From the NCBI GenBank assembly GCA_050287965.1, contig JBNKCX010000025.1, positions 1 through 64,000 on the forward strand: a stretch of DNA of 64,000 nt, written 5' to 3'. The notes below the pieces were generated by a model. The model was given only the letters and a program-made list of their open reading frames with translations. It searched no databases and was not told the DNA's origin. The position numbers and the translations under genes were made by a program. Position 1 is the stretch's first letter; each line of letters opens with the position of its first letter. Shown one piece after another: positions 37,413 to 46,038 of the stretch. The stretch is from CBFDBF01 sp050287965. GTDB lineage: Bacteria; Pseudomonadota; Gammaproteobacteria; Chromatiales; Chromatiaceae.

Positions 37413-38624
37413 ATGCGTCTAATTCCCGCCACAAGCACCGCCTGTCTTTTTCTGACCGCGCTGCTCTTCGGTCATCCGGTATCAGGGACACCCAAGCCGG
37501 AAATCGTTATCGATGCGGATACGGGAGCCGTGCTTTACCATAACGAGGCCATACAAAGCTGGTATCCCGCTTCACTCACCAAGATGATGACACTCTACCT
37601 GGTGTTTAAGGCACTGAAAACGGGCGAGCTTGACCCCGACGAGGAACTTACGGTGTCGGCCTACGCCGCAACTCAGCCTGCCAACGATATAGGACTTAAA
37701 GAAGGAGAGAAAATATCGGCGCGGGATGCAGTAATCGCGACAGCCACGGTTTCGGCCAATGACACGGCGGTGGTGTTGGCGGAACGGCTCGCCGGGACGG
37801 AAACGGCATTTGTCCAGCGTATGAACGAACAGGCGAACAAGCTGGGGATGTCCGCCACACGGTTTTCCAACGCCAGTGGTCTGCCGGGTCCGGACCAGCA
37901 GACCTCCGCCCGTGACATGGCGATCCTCGGGCTGCATCTGTTGCACGACTTCCCCAAGTGGTTCGATTTGTTTTCCAGATCCTCTGTTGCCTTCAACGGA
38001 AAAACCTTTCTCAGCACCAACCGCAAATTCCTCAATTATCCGGGTGCCGAAGGCATCAAAACGGGATTCACCTGCGACTCCGGATATAACCTGGTCGCTT
38101 CAATCAAGCGCGAAGACCGGGAGCTCATCGGTGTAGTACTGGGCGCGGAGAACGGGGAAGAGCGTTACCTTCGCATGATCAAGCTGCTGGACCTGGGATT
38201 TGCCGCTGACCGGCAACTGAAACCCGGTGCCGCCATCGGTTATCTGCGTAACGAACCGGGCGGAAAACCCGTCAGCATGGAGTCAAGCGTATGCATAAAC
38301 GGCGTAGCCAAGGTTCGGGAGGGCATCATAGAAACCGAAGGGAATCTGCCGGGTTGGGGTATTCTGCTGGGTGTCTACGAGACGCGAAACGAGGCATTGA
38401 GCATGGCCAGAAAAACCCGTCAACGCGTTAAGGAGGTTGTGAAGAAGGTTCGCATAGCGATTCTGCCGAGACGATTCGCTCAGGGTACTTCCTGGAAGAC
38501 CCTTCTGGTGGGGATGAGTCCCGAGGAAGCGGGACAGGCATGTTGGCGTTTATGGGCGGAGAAGGTTCCATGTTCCTCACTCTCCCCATCCATGCTCAAT
38601 CAGCCGGGATTTGCCAAGCGCTGA
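37413..38624 (+). CDS. D-alanyl-D-alanine carboxypeptidase (PBP5/6-like) with C-terminal SPOR-like domain
   Basis: About 403 residues from the ATG at 37413, chosen because a signal peptide follows (MRLIPATSTACLFLTALLFG); the open frame extends 29 codons upstream. Penicillin-binding motifs: SLTK (SxxK, nucleophile Ser) in YPASLTKMMT, SAND (SxN) and KTGF (KTG). The last 90 residues (GWGILLGVYETRNEALSMAR...) look like a SPOR peptidoglycan-binding domain. It trims pentapeptide stems in the periplasm. It lies between the sugar-nucleotide genes and a PEP-CTERM gene and ends at a strong bidirectional hairpin. Confidence 0.9.
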   Translation: MRLIPATSTACLFLTALLFGHPVSGTPKPEIVIDADTGAVLYHNEAIQSWYPASLTKMMTLYLVFKALKTGELDPDEELTVSAYAATQPANDIGLKEGEKISARDAVIATATVSANDTAVVLAERLAGTETAFVQRMNEQANKLGMSATRFSNASGLPGPDQQTSARDMAILGLHLLHDFPKWFDLFSRSSVAFNGKTFLSTNRKFLNYPGAEGIKTGFTCDSGYNLVASIKREDRELIGVVLGAENGEERYLRMIKLLDLGFAADRQLKPGAAIGYLRNEPGGKPVSMESSVCINGVAKVREGIIETEGNLPGWGILLGVYETRNEALSMARKTRQRVKEVVKKVRIAILPRRFAQGTSWKTLLVGMSPEEAGQACWRLWAEKVPCSSLSPSMLNQPGFAKR

Positions 38625-38730
38625 TCGCCGTCCTCCGCGTGCCCTTTGATGGCCGGCGCGAAGGAATATGTTGCAGAACCAGGCGCCACTACTGCAATAA
38701 TCGCCTTACATCCGGACAGGCAAAGAAAAA

Positions 38731-38750
38731 GCCCGGCAGTGCCGGGCTTT
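38731..38750. terminator. Bidirectional intrinsic terminator
   Basis: GCCCGGC (38731-38737), AGT loop, GCCGGGC (38741-38747), then TTTATATTT on the plus strand and a run of A before the stem that gives T on the minus strand. It serves both the carboxypeptidase gene and the converging PEP-CTERM gene. Confidence 0.9.
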
Positions 38751-38771
38751 ATATTTCTCGAGGTGATCCGA

Positions 38772-39563
38772 TCAACCCAGGAACTTGCGCCGGGTTCCCA
38801 TAAAGCCCAACCCGAGGGTCATCAACAGGATTGTCGCAGGTTCCGGAACGCTGCCGCCACCGCCGTTATCGTGATAGACCGTACCTGAAATCGCGCTGAC
38901 CTTAAAGAAATCCGCTCCCCAGGTATTGTTGGAACCGACAACGGTACCGGAGGGATTCAACAGCGGGTTATATGCACCTACCAGCCAGTAGCGGGAATAG
39001 ACCGTGTCACCTGGATTGAAGGTACCGGTGCTTCCGGGCCAGTCGGCCACATTGGCCATATGGGCGATATCGTCCCAACCGTTGGCAAGGAGCTGATTCC
39101 ACTGGAGACTGGTGATATCGGAAGGGGCCCCGGTGAGCGCCAATACCGATATGTCCGAGTCGTTATACGACCAACCCACGGAGACGGAGTTCAATGAGAC
39201 CAGATTCCCCTCGCCGAAATCGAACAGAATGGCTTCGTATTCGTTGTAATCGTTATCCAGGGCATGTGAGGGATAGGCCTCGGGCTCGTAGGTCTTTTTC
39301 GCCCCCAGGCCGGTCCAGGCATTGACCTGCCCCTGAGCGATATTCTGGCCGTCGCTGGCGATATAGCTCTTAACGGTGACAGTGTCGGTACCTGTGGTGT
39401 CCGTGTAGACCCGGTAATCGTCCCAGTCGCCGCACCCGTAGGTTCCCGCAACGCAGTTGTCCGTAAAGTTAAACGTCCAGGTTGTCGTCGCCTGACCCAT
39501 AACCGGCGCCAGCAGCACCAATGCCGCAAAAAACGCCTTTTGAACTGTTCTCGAAAGCTTCAT
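38772..39563 (-). CDS. PEP-CTERM sorting-signal protein (exosortase substrate)
   Basis: About 264 residues from the ATG at 39563 (MKLSRTVQKAFFAALVLLAP, signal peptide cut near GQA). The frame is open 16 codons further upstream. The C-terminus has the tripartite sorting tail: VPEPATILLM, a hydrophobic helix to LGFMG, then TRRKFLG. The mature part is rich in Asn, Asp, Gly and aromatic residues, with two Cys near the N-terminus (CVAGTYGC), and resembles other secreted PEP-CTERM proteins of unknown function. It is the only clear exosortase substrate in the window. It would be cut and released or anchored by the exosortase. Confidence 0.93.
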   Translation of the reverse strand: MKLSRTVQKAFFAALVLLAPVMGQATTTWTFNFTDNCVAGTYGCGDWDDYRVYTDTTGTDTVTVKSYIASDGQNIAQGQVNAWTGLGAKKTYEPEAYPSHALDNDYNEYEAILFDFGEGNLVSLNSVSVGWSYNDSDISVLALTGAPSDITSLQWNQLLANGWDDIAHMANVADWPGSTGTFNPGDTVYSRYWLVGAYNPLLNPSGTVVGSNNTWGADFFKVSAISGTVYHDNGGGGSVPEPATILLMTLGLGFMGTRRKFLG

Positions 39564-39903
39564 TATTCTCAAGATTCCCTTTTTTAACCGCGCATATTGC
39601 GCCGCCAACAAACCGTGACTCGCTTCACAGTTTAATTAATACCTGACTATTTGCAATGAATGCAGAAATCGTACCAATAACTTCCGTCCACCCGGCGCCT
39701 ATAGAATATTCTTTTTGAATCAGCCCGTTATCCGCCACCCCGCTGGTCCATACCGATACCGAGAGGTAAATTTCTTAAGAATCCGGTTCATTATTGTAAA
39801 AAAAACTGACACCCTGAAACAGGTTACTCTGACACCGACGTCCGGCCGATGCGGGCAACCTGCTTTGGTACGGCAGGTCATCGGGGGTTTCGAGATTCGC
39901 CCT
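39564..39903. other. 340-bp intergenic region between PEP-CTERM gene and prsT
   Basis: No gene is evident. It should contain the PEP-CTERM gene promoter. A sigma54 box, expected from PrsR control in related systems, was searched for by eye and not found. A segment at 39795-39819 resembles one at 214-238 (see the repeat entry). A short GCCC/GGGC dyad overlaps the prsT stop. Confidence 0.5.
39795..39819. repeat. Dispersed 25-bp repeat, second copy near 214-238
   Basis: TGTAAAAA then ACTGACACC then TGAAA are shared in order with the segment at about 214-238, differing at about three positions. A further CTGACACC follows at about 39828. Such GGTGTCAG-containing ends are seen near transposon remnants, so these may be relics of a mobile element. 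Confidence 0.4.
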
Positions 39904-42699
39904 TTAGGGCTTGCTTAAGTCAGTCAACCTTTTGCGCGCGTCTTCGCTGCCCGGAAACCTCTCCTTCAGCGTAAACGCCTTTTCCAATTCCGCCCTGGCT
40001 TCGTCCCGGCGGCCCAGATCCTCCAGCGCCACGGCAAGATGATAACGGATCTCCGCCTGTTTCGGACTGCGGGCACTTGCATCGCGCAGGTGGCCCAATC
40101 CCTTTTCCGTCTGACCCTCCCTGACCAGCAGCCAACCCAGGGTGTCGATTACATTGGCGTCCGTCGGAGCAAGCTCATAGGCCTTGCGGGCAAACTCCCG
40201 GGCGCGGGAATCGCCCATATCCGCGTAGAGATTAGCCAGGTTGTTAAAAAGCGAGGGGGCCTTTACGCCCTGTTGCAGCAGCTGTTCGTAATGGGTCTTC
40301 GCCTCTTGCTTCTGTCCCTTGGCGTGGTAAGTTTCGGCCAATGCCATTCTGGCAACAGTTCCCTTGGGATGACGATCCACCCAGGCGGCCAGTTCCCGCA
40401 GTGCCGCATCCGGATCGCCGGCCGCACCGCGGGCCTTGAACCGCCGTAGCGCCAGGGTAGGATCATCACTTGTCTTAAGGGCTTCATCGTAGTACCCGAC
40501 GGCCTTGCTGAACTCCTTCTTTCTTAATGCCAGATCACCACGTAACGGTTTGACAGCCGGATGATCCGCGGCCTGCGCGGCAAGCTGGTCAATCAATTCC
40601 GCCGCGGAGTCCAGTTTATTCATCCGGATCTCCATCTCCGCCAACGCCAGCAGCGCCGGCAAAAACTCCGGATCCCCTTTTACCGCCTTCTGCAACGACC
40701 AACGGGCCTCGTCCTCGATACCCCCCTGCAACTGCAACTGTGCGATCTGATAAAGGGCCTCCGCATCAAAACCGGCCAGCTTGACGGCGTTCTTGAACGC
40801 CGCCCGTGCCGCCAGTGAATTCCCCAGCACCACCTGAACCTTGCCGACGGCCTGATGCGCCAGCAGGTTTTCCGGCTGCCTTCTACGCATCTCCGATGCT
40901 ATCTCCAGGGCCCGTTCGGGAGTACCGGCTTCTATAAAGAGATCGATCAGGCGGATAGCTACGTAATTGGCTTCGCGATCGATTTCATGGGCCTTTTCCA
41001 ACAAACGTATGGCGCTATCCAATGAACCGGCCTGTTTTTCCAGGTTCGCCAGTTCATACAACAGACGGGGATTCTCCGGTTCTTTCGATAACAACCCCTG
41101 TAGCGCCCGGCGGGCATCATCAACCCTGTTTTCCCGCAGATCCAGATGCGCCAGATTGATTATGGCGGGCCTGAAATCCCCTTGGATAGCCAGTGCCTTG
41201 GCATACCATTGTCGCGCCGAATCCGGTTTTTCCAGCTGCACGTAGGTCGCTCCCAGCATATTGGCCACCGTGGCATTGTCCGGTTGGCGCTGTGCCATTT
41301 TAGTCAGAACCTCTTCCGCCCGCCGCGCATTGCCCAGACCAAGCTGGACGGCGGCGAGTGCCTGAGCGATGTTATTTGAATCCGGATCGGCCTGGTATGC
41401 CGCCTCAAGGTCCTGTACCGCTTTTTTCTTATCTTTCGCCGCCAGACGGGAAAGCCCGAGCTTAAGCAGGGTTTCGGGCTGCTCCGGGGCCAGACGATCC
41501 GCTGTCTCCAGGCTGGCAACGGCTTTTCCAAACTGACCCGCCTGCAGATAAGCATCGGCGAGCTGGCGGTGCAGATCAGGCATTCTTGGCCCCAGTTCAG
41601 TCGCCCGTTGCAGCACCGGGATGGCCTTGGACGGCTCTTTCATAGCCAGCAAGGTCGACCCCAACATTTTGAGCGCAAGAAGGTTGTTGGAATCTTGGAT
41701 CAAATAGTCCGAGAAAAACAGACGGGCCTTTTCCAGTTCACCATTGCTGTAATTTATCAGCCCACCCATCAGGAGCAGATGAGGAACCTCTCTCAGGTTG
41801 TCATAGCGGGCGGTATTTACCAGGTGAGCAGCATGGGTTAAAGCCTCTTTGGCGCCTTGCAGATCGCCCGATCCACGCTTTGCCACAGCGAGAAAATAGC
41901 CTATCTGCGGATCCCATTTCGATGCTACGGAAAGTGCGTTCAATTCCTTTATGGCTTCTTCAAACCGTTGCAATTCGATATACGCGGATACGCGGGATAT
42001 CCGTGATGTGTAGTGATTCGGCTGCAACTCCAATGAGCGGGTATAATGGCTGATCGCCTGTTCCAGATCACCACGGGCATAGGCAATGGCACCTTTGGCA
42101 TGCCAAGCCTCCGCGTGTTTCGAATCATAGGTAAGCGCCTGGTCGGCAAGGGTATCGGCAGCCTGGGGCCGATTCTGTTTCAACTCCAGCATGGCCAGAC
42201 CTACGGTGGGCAACACCTTATCCGCACCGGGTATCCGCAACGCCTGCCTGAAGACGTCCTCCGCCTCTTTCAACTCCCCCAGTTCAAGATAGGCCCTGCC
42301 CCGTAAAAACAGAATCTCCGGCTGCTGTTCCTGGGGCAGTCGCTCCGCCGGGATCTCTTCGATAAGTGCCGCAAACTTGTGCTGCTGATCGAGGGCCTTG
42401 GCAAGAGGCAGCAAAGTAAGGCTCGGTGCACCGCCGGTCCGCTGGGCAATACGGATCTCTTTCTCCGCGCTGGCTCCGTCACCCTGACGTAACAGAGATT
42501 CCCCCAGAAGAAGGCGCGCCGGCAGATAGTCGGAGTTGAGCTCCAGAGCGTTCTTCAGTTGAATTACCGCCGACTCATACTCCTGCTTGTTGAAATAGCC
42601 CAGCGCGTCCTCGTAGTAACGGACGGCCTCCGGAGACGGTTCAGCCAGGACCAGCCCCGACAAGGACCAGAGAACAAGGGCGTACAGTATGCGCTTCAT
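39904..42699 (-). CDS. prsT: PrsT-type TPR-repeat protein of the PEP-CTERM/XrtA system
   Basis: 931 residues made almost wholly of tetratricopeptide repeats (about 25 units of 34 residues), for example EAWHAKGAIAYARGDLEQAI and EALLLAHQ-type helix pairs. An N-terminal signal (YALVLWSLSGLVLA, cut before EPS) makes it periplasmic. The family is usually a lipoprotein, but no lipobox Cys is present here. It is a marker of exosortase A genomes, normally beside the PrsK sensor kinase and PrsR regulator; neither is in this window. It probably helps assembly or localisation of PEP-CTERM proteins or polymer. Confidence 0.88.
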   Translation of the reverse strand: MKRILYALVLWSLSGLVLAEPSPEAVRYYEDALGYFNKQEYESAVIQLKNALELNSDYLPARLLLGESLLRQGDGASAEKEIRIAQRTGGAPSLTLLPLAKALDQQHKFAALIEEIPAERLPQEQQPEILFLRGRAYLELGELKEAEDVFRQALRIPGADKVLPTVGLAMLELKQNRPQAADTLADQALTYDSKHAEAWHAKGAIAYARGDLEQAISHYTRSLELQPNHYTSRISRVSAYIELQRFEEAIKELNALSVASKWDPQIGYFLAVAKRGSGDLQGAKEALTHAAHLVNTARYDNLREVPHLLLMGGLINYSNGELEKARLFFSDYLIQDSNNLLALKMLGSTLLAMKEPSKAIPVLQRATELGPRMPDLHRQLADAYLQAGQFGKAVASLETADRLAPEQPETLLKLGLSRLAAKDKKKAVQDLEAAYQADPDSNNIAQALAAVQLGLGNARRAEEVLTKMAQRQPDNATVANMLGATYVQLEKPDSARQWYAKALAIQGDFRPAIINLAHLDLRENRVDDARRALQGLLSKEPENPRLLYELANLEKQAGSLDSAIRLLEKAHEIDREANYVAIRLIDLFIEAGTPERALEIASEMRRRQPENLLAHQAVGKVQVVLGNSLAARAAFKNAVKLAGFDAEALYQIAQLQLQGGIEDEARWSLQKAVKGDPEFLPALLALAEMEIRMNKLDSAAELIDQLAAQAADHPAVKPLRGDLALRKKEFSKAVGYYDEALKTSDDPTLALRRFKARGAAGDPDAALRELAAWVDRHPKGTVARMALAETYHAKGQKQEAKTHYEQLLQQGVKAPSLFNNLANLYADMGDSRAREFARKAYELAPTDANVIDTLGWLLVREGQTEKGLGHLRDASARSPKQAEIRYHLAVALEDLGRRDEARAELEKAFTLKERFPGSEDARKRLTDLSKP

Positions 42700-42889
42700 A
42701 CGGCGACATCCATTATCGGCGAAAAATCGAGGGTAGAATTTTCGGCTTTATCCCGCAAGTTATCAACATACCGGGGCCGATTCACACTATAGGGATACTC
42801 ATCGACGACGACCGTTTTCTTCCAGGACAAGGCGCGCAGCGTATCAAGGTACGGTTCGTGACCGGAAAACCGTCCGTATAGATATAGAA

Positions 42890-42976
42890 TGGTGCCCAGG
42901 GCCGGACTTGAACCGGCACGGCCGCGAGGCCGGCGGATTTTAAGTCCGCTGCGTCTACCAATTCCGCCACCCGGGC
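42890..42976 (-). tRNA. tRNA-Leu (anticodon TAA)
   Basis: An 87-nt cloverleaf on the minus strand: acceptor GCCCGGG with CCTGGGC, a long class II variable arm, the anticodon loop CTTAAAA (TAA), the T-loop GGTTCAAGTCC and an encoded CCA end. It is the last of three tRNA genes following pgsA, as in the glyW-cysT-leuZ group of E. coli. Confidence 0.97.
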
Positions 42977-43009
42977 AGGGGTGCGTTCCGCGAACGGAAT
43001 AAATAAAGA

Positions 43010-43083
43010 TGGAGGCTGAGCCCGGAATCGAACCGAGGTCCACGGCTTTGCAGGCCGCTGCATAACCACTCTGCCACTCAGCC
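43010..43083 (-). tRNA. tRNA-Cys (anticodon GCA)
   Basis: A 74-nt cloverleaf: acceptor GGCTGAG, anticodon loop CTGCAAA (GCA), T-loop GGTTCGATTCC and encoded CCA. It lies between the Gly and Leu tRNA genes in the conserved order. Confidence 0.97.
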
Positions 43084-43174
43084 CTTTCAGTTAACCGTCG
43101 TTGGTTAACGGTTTTCAGTTTGGGTGCAGGAAAGTATCAGGTATTGTGCCTGATCTTTCTAGTTTTATTAAAGA

Positions 43175-43203
43175 AAAACCCCGGCAGTATCGCTCGGGGT
43201 TTT
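43175..43203 (-). terminator. Intrinsic terminator just after tRNA-Gly
   Basis: On the minus strand AAAACCCCG (43203-43195) pairs with CGGGGTTTT (43183-43175) and is followed by TTTCTTTAAT. It lies between the Gly and Cys tRNA genes, so the Cys and Leu genes need read-through or their own promoter. Confidence 0.85.
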
Positions 43204-43211
43204 CCGGAATT

Positions 43212-43287
<76 letters not shown>

Positions 43288-43498
43288 ATCTCTGGAAGGC
43301 CGCTATTTTAGTCTACCTGCCCCGCCTGTCAAGGCGAACACATTGCAATTCAAGGCCTATATATGATGCTGCAACCGGAGGATTAATCTTTCGGCGGCAC
43401 TCAATCCGCAACGACACGGCAACCCAAAAACGGCGCAGAAACTTCTGATAAAACAGCGGGATACCAAGTTCCCCGAGGGTTGCCTGCGCCGTTCCCGG

Positions 43499-44095
43499 TC
43501 AGCTGTCCGCCTCTTCCTCCGGTGCGGAGACCGCTGAATCGCCCCTGTTCAGGCTCGGCCAGGCGGCCCGCAGATAGAGCACCATGGACCAGAGGGTGAG
43601 AAAAGCGGCGACATAGAGCAGGACATAACCGATGGTGTAGATAGGCAGTTCCCAGAGGGGTTCGCGGTAGATCAACATGACGATCGCCAGCATCTGAACC
43701 GTGGTCTTGATCTTGGCAATTACCGTAACCGCAACCTGGGCGCGAGCCCCGAGCTCGGCCATCCACTCCCGCACAGCGGAGATGGTGATCTCACGGCCGA
43801 TGATGATCAGTACCGGAATCGCCAGTGCCGGCGACGGGTCCGACTCCAGCAGAAGAATCAGGGCGACCGCCACCATCAGCTTATCGGCCACGGGATCGAG
43901 AAAGGCGCCGAAGGGGGAGAACTGTTCCAAGCGGCGCGCCATATAGCCGTCCAGCCAATCGGTTATCGCCGCCAGGGCGAATATCCAGGCGCAGGCCTTG
44001 CTCGACCAGGCGAGAGGCAGATAGAACACGGCCACAAAGACCGGGATAAGGGCGATCCTGAGGAGGGTCAACAGGTTAGGGATATTGATCGGCAT
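43499..44095 (-). CDS. pgsA: CDP-diacylglycerol-glycerol-3-phosphate 3-phosphatidyltransferase
   Basis: 198 residues, four to five membrane helices. It makes phosphatidylglycerol phosphate in the inner membrane. The CDP-alcohol phosphotransferase signature D-x2-DG-x2-AR-x8-G-x3-D-x3-D is seen as DWLDGYMARRLEQFSPFGAF followed by LDPVADK. The start NIPNLLTLLRIALIP is typical. The ATG overlaps the uvrC stop by one base (TAATG at 44097-44093), so it is coupled to uvrC, as in E. coli. The C-terminal 15 residues are acidic. Confidence 0.96.
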   Translation of the reverse strand: MPINIPNLLTLLRIALIPVFVAVFYLPLAWSSKACAWIFALAAITDWLDGYMARRLEQFSPFGAFLDPVADKLMVAVALILLLESDPSPALAIPVLIIIGREITISAVREWMAELGARAQVAVTVIAKIKTTVQMLAIVMLIYREPLWELPIYTIGYVLLYVAAFLTLWSMVLYLRAAWPSLNRGDSAVSAPEEEADS

Positions 44096-45915
44096 TATTC
44101 GTTCCCGTGAAAAGCCTCATAAATCTTCTCCGCAAGGTGTCGACTGATACCCTCCACCCGCTGAAGGTCCTCGACGCCTGCGGCGGCGAGTTCCTGCAGA
44201 CCACCGAACTGCTTAAGCAGCCGTTGCCGGCGCTTGGGTCCGATCCCCTCGATCCGTTCCAGGGGAGATTTTCCGGCGCGCGTATGCCGCCGCTGGCGAT
44301 GGCCGGCAACGGCAAAGCGGTGGGCTTCATCACGGATCTGTTGAATCAGGTGCAGGGCCGGTGATCCTGCCGGGAGTATAAGGGGGTGCTCGCGGCCGGA
44401 CAAGAACAGCTGCTCCATTCCGGGTCTGCGATCCGCCCCCTTGGCGACAGCCACCAGTTTGACGCCACTCACCGCGAGTTCTTCCAGTACCCGCTCGGCG
44501 GCGCGCAACTGTCCCTTGCCGCCGTCGATGAAAAGGATATCCGGCATCCTGCCCTCCCCGGCCAGGATGCGCTGGTAACGGCGCATCAGCGCCTGTTCCA
44601 TGGCCGCATAATCATCACCCGGCCGTATATCACGTATATTGAAGCGCCGGTAATCCCGTTTCGCCGGCCCCTGCTGATCAAAGACTACACAGGATGCGAC
44701 GGTCTGTTCCCCCCCGGTATGACTGATATCGAAACACTCCATCCGCTCCGGCAGCTCATCCAACTCCAGTGTGCCCTGCAGCGCTTCCAGCCGCGCTTCC
44801 ATACCGGCCTTACTGGCCAGTCTGGAATCCAGTGCCAAACGCGCGTTCTGCTGCGCCATCTGCAACCAGCGCGCACGCTCCCCGCGGACACCATTCAATA
44901 TCTTCACGCCGTGACCCGCGGCGTTGGAAAGGGCCTCCTGCAACAGCGTTTTCTCCTCCGGTTTGTGGCTGACGATGATCTCTTTCGGTATCTGTTTCCC
45001 CAGGTAGTACTGCCCCAGAAAGGCGGAAACGATCTCCCGCTCTCCGGAATCACCGGGGATCCTGGGATAAAAACTCTTGTTACCCAGATTGCGGCCGCGG
45101 CGGATGAAGAACAGCTGGATACAGGCCGCACCCCCTTTACCGGCACAGGCGACGATATCCAGATCACCTTTTTCGCCGCTGACATACTGCCGCTCCTGGA
45201 TCCTTCGCAGGCGGGCGATCTGATCGCGGTAGCGGGCGGCCTGCTCGAACTCCAGCGCCTCGGACGCCAGCTCCATACGCTGCACCAGTTCGTCGATCAC
45301 CTGATTGGTCCTGCCCTCAAGGAACAGCCGCGCATCGCGCACATCCCGCCCGTAGTCCTCTTCAGAGACCAGGCCGACACAGGGGGCGGTACAACGTTTG
45401 ATCTGATACTGCAAACAGGGCCGGGAGCGATTGCGAAAGAAACTCTCTTCACACTGGCGCACGGGAAAGAGTTTCTGCAACAGCTGCAGGGTGGCGCGCA
45501 TGGAACCGGCGTTGGGGTAGGGACCGAAGTAGTGTCCCCCGGCCTTTCGCGCACCCCGGTGATAGGAGAGCCGCGGAAACGGGTCATCGGAAAGATGGAT
45601 ATATGGATAACTCTTGTCGTCCCTCAGCAGTACGTTGTAGCGCGGTTTCAGGGACTTGATCAGATTATTTTCCAGCAGCAGCGCCTCGGCTTCCGTATGG
45701 GTAACCGTCACCTCGATGTTCCTTACCCTGGCCACCATCAGCTGCAAACGCCGATCGAGGGAACGGTTAAAATAGCTGCTGACGCGCCGTTTCAAATCCC
45801 GCGCCTTGCCCACATAGAGCACCTCCCCCTTCTCGTCCAGCATACGGTAAACCCCCGGACGGCTGGTCAGGGTTTTCAGGAAGGGTTTGGGATCAAAAGA
45901 GGGAGCGGACGTCAT
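44095..45915 (-). CDS. uvrC: Excinuclease ABC subunit C
   Basis: 606 residues, normal length. UvrC makes the dual incisions in nucleotide-excision repair. The N-terminal GIY-YIG domain has SRPGVYRMLDEKGEVLYVGK. The Cys-rich region has CLQYQIKRCTAPCVG near 168, and the UVR helix pair lies at about 203-238. The RNase-H-like C-terminal nuclease has FDISHTGGEQTVAS and FIDGGKGQL. Tandem helix-hairpin-helix motifs (IEGIGPKRRQRLLKQFG and RVEGISRHLAEKIYEAF) end it. Upstream is a paired array of heptad repeats, then the uracil-DNA glycosylase gene. Confidence 0.97.
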   Translation of the reverse strand: MTSAPSFDPKPFLKTLTSRPGVYRMLDEKGEVLYVGKARDLKRRVSSYFNRSLDRRLQLMVARVRNIEVTVTHTEAEALLLENNLIKSLKPRYNVLLRDDKSYPYIHLSDDPFPRLSYHRGARKAGGHYFGPYPNAGSMRATLQLLQKLFPVRQCEESFFRNRSRPCLQYQIKRCTAPCVGLVSEEDYGRDVRDARLFLEGRTNQVIDELVQRMELASEALEFEQAARYRDQIARLRRIQERQYVSGEKGDLDIVACAGKGGAACIQLFFIRRGRNLGNKSFYPRIPGDSGEREIVSAFLGQYYLGKQIPKEIIVSHKPEEKTLLQEALSNAAGHGVKILNGVRGERARWLQMAQQNARLALDSRLASKAGMEARLEALQGTLELDELPERMECFDISHTGGEQTVASCVVFDQQGPAKRDYRRFNIRDIRPGDDYAAMEQALMRRYQRILAGEGRMPDILFIDGGKGQLRAAERVLEELAVSGVKLVAVAKGADRRPGMEQLFLSGREHPLILPAGSPALHLIQQIRDEAHRFAVAGHRQRRHTRAGKSPLERIEGIGPKRRQRLLKQFGGLQELAAAGVEDLQRVEGISRHLAEKIYEAFHGNE

Positions 45916-45927
45916 AACGTCATTATA

Positions 45928-45962
45928 AGTTGTCAGTTTTCAGTTTTCAGTTGTCAGTTGGC
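45928..45962. repeat. Heptad array, left arm of a large inverted pair
   Basis: Five units: AGTTGTC, AGTTTTC, AGTTTTC, AGTTGTC, AGTTGGC. It lies 12 bp upstream of the uvrC start and is complementary to the array at 45997-46038, so the pair can form a long hairpin. Confidence 0.95.
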
Positions 45963-45996
45963 ACCCGGTTCGCGCTTAGAAGGTGCTCCTACGAGC

Positions 45997-46038
45997 GTTA
46001 ACTGAAAACTGACAACTGAAAACTGACAACTGATAACT
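45997..46038. repeat. Heptad array, right arm of the inverted pair
   Basis: Six units in the opposite orientation: GTTAACT, GAAAACT, GACAACT, GAAAACT, GACAACT, GATAACT. The last unit shares bases with the stop codon of the uracil-DNA glycosylase gene (46037-46039). The 34-bp loop between the arms contains a GTGCTCCTACGAGC segment. Confidence 0.95.

Noticed and set aside
39620..39680. Sigma54 promoter for the PEP-CTERM gene
   Set aside because: A TTGCA element exists on the minus strand but the -24 GG is absent at the correct distance.
44386..46005. Plus-strand open frame of 539 codons opposite uvrC
   Set aside because: It lies antisense to the well-conserved uvrC gene and has no recognisable domain.
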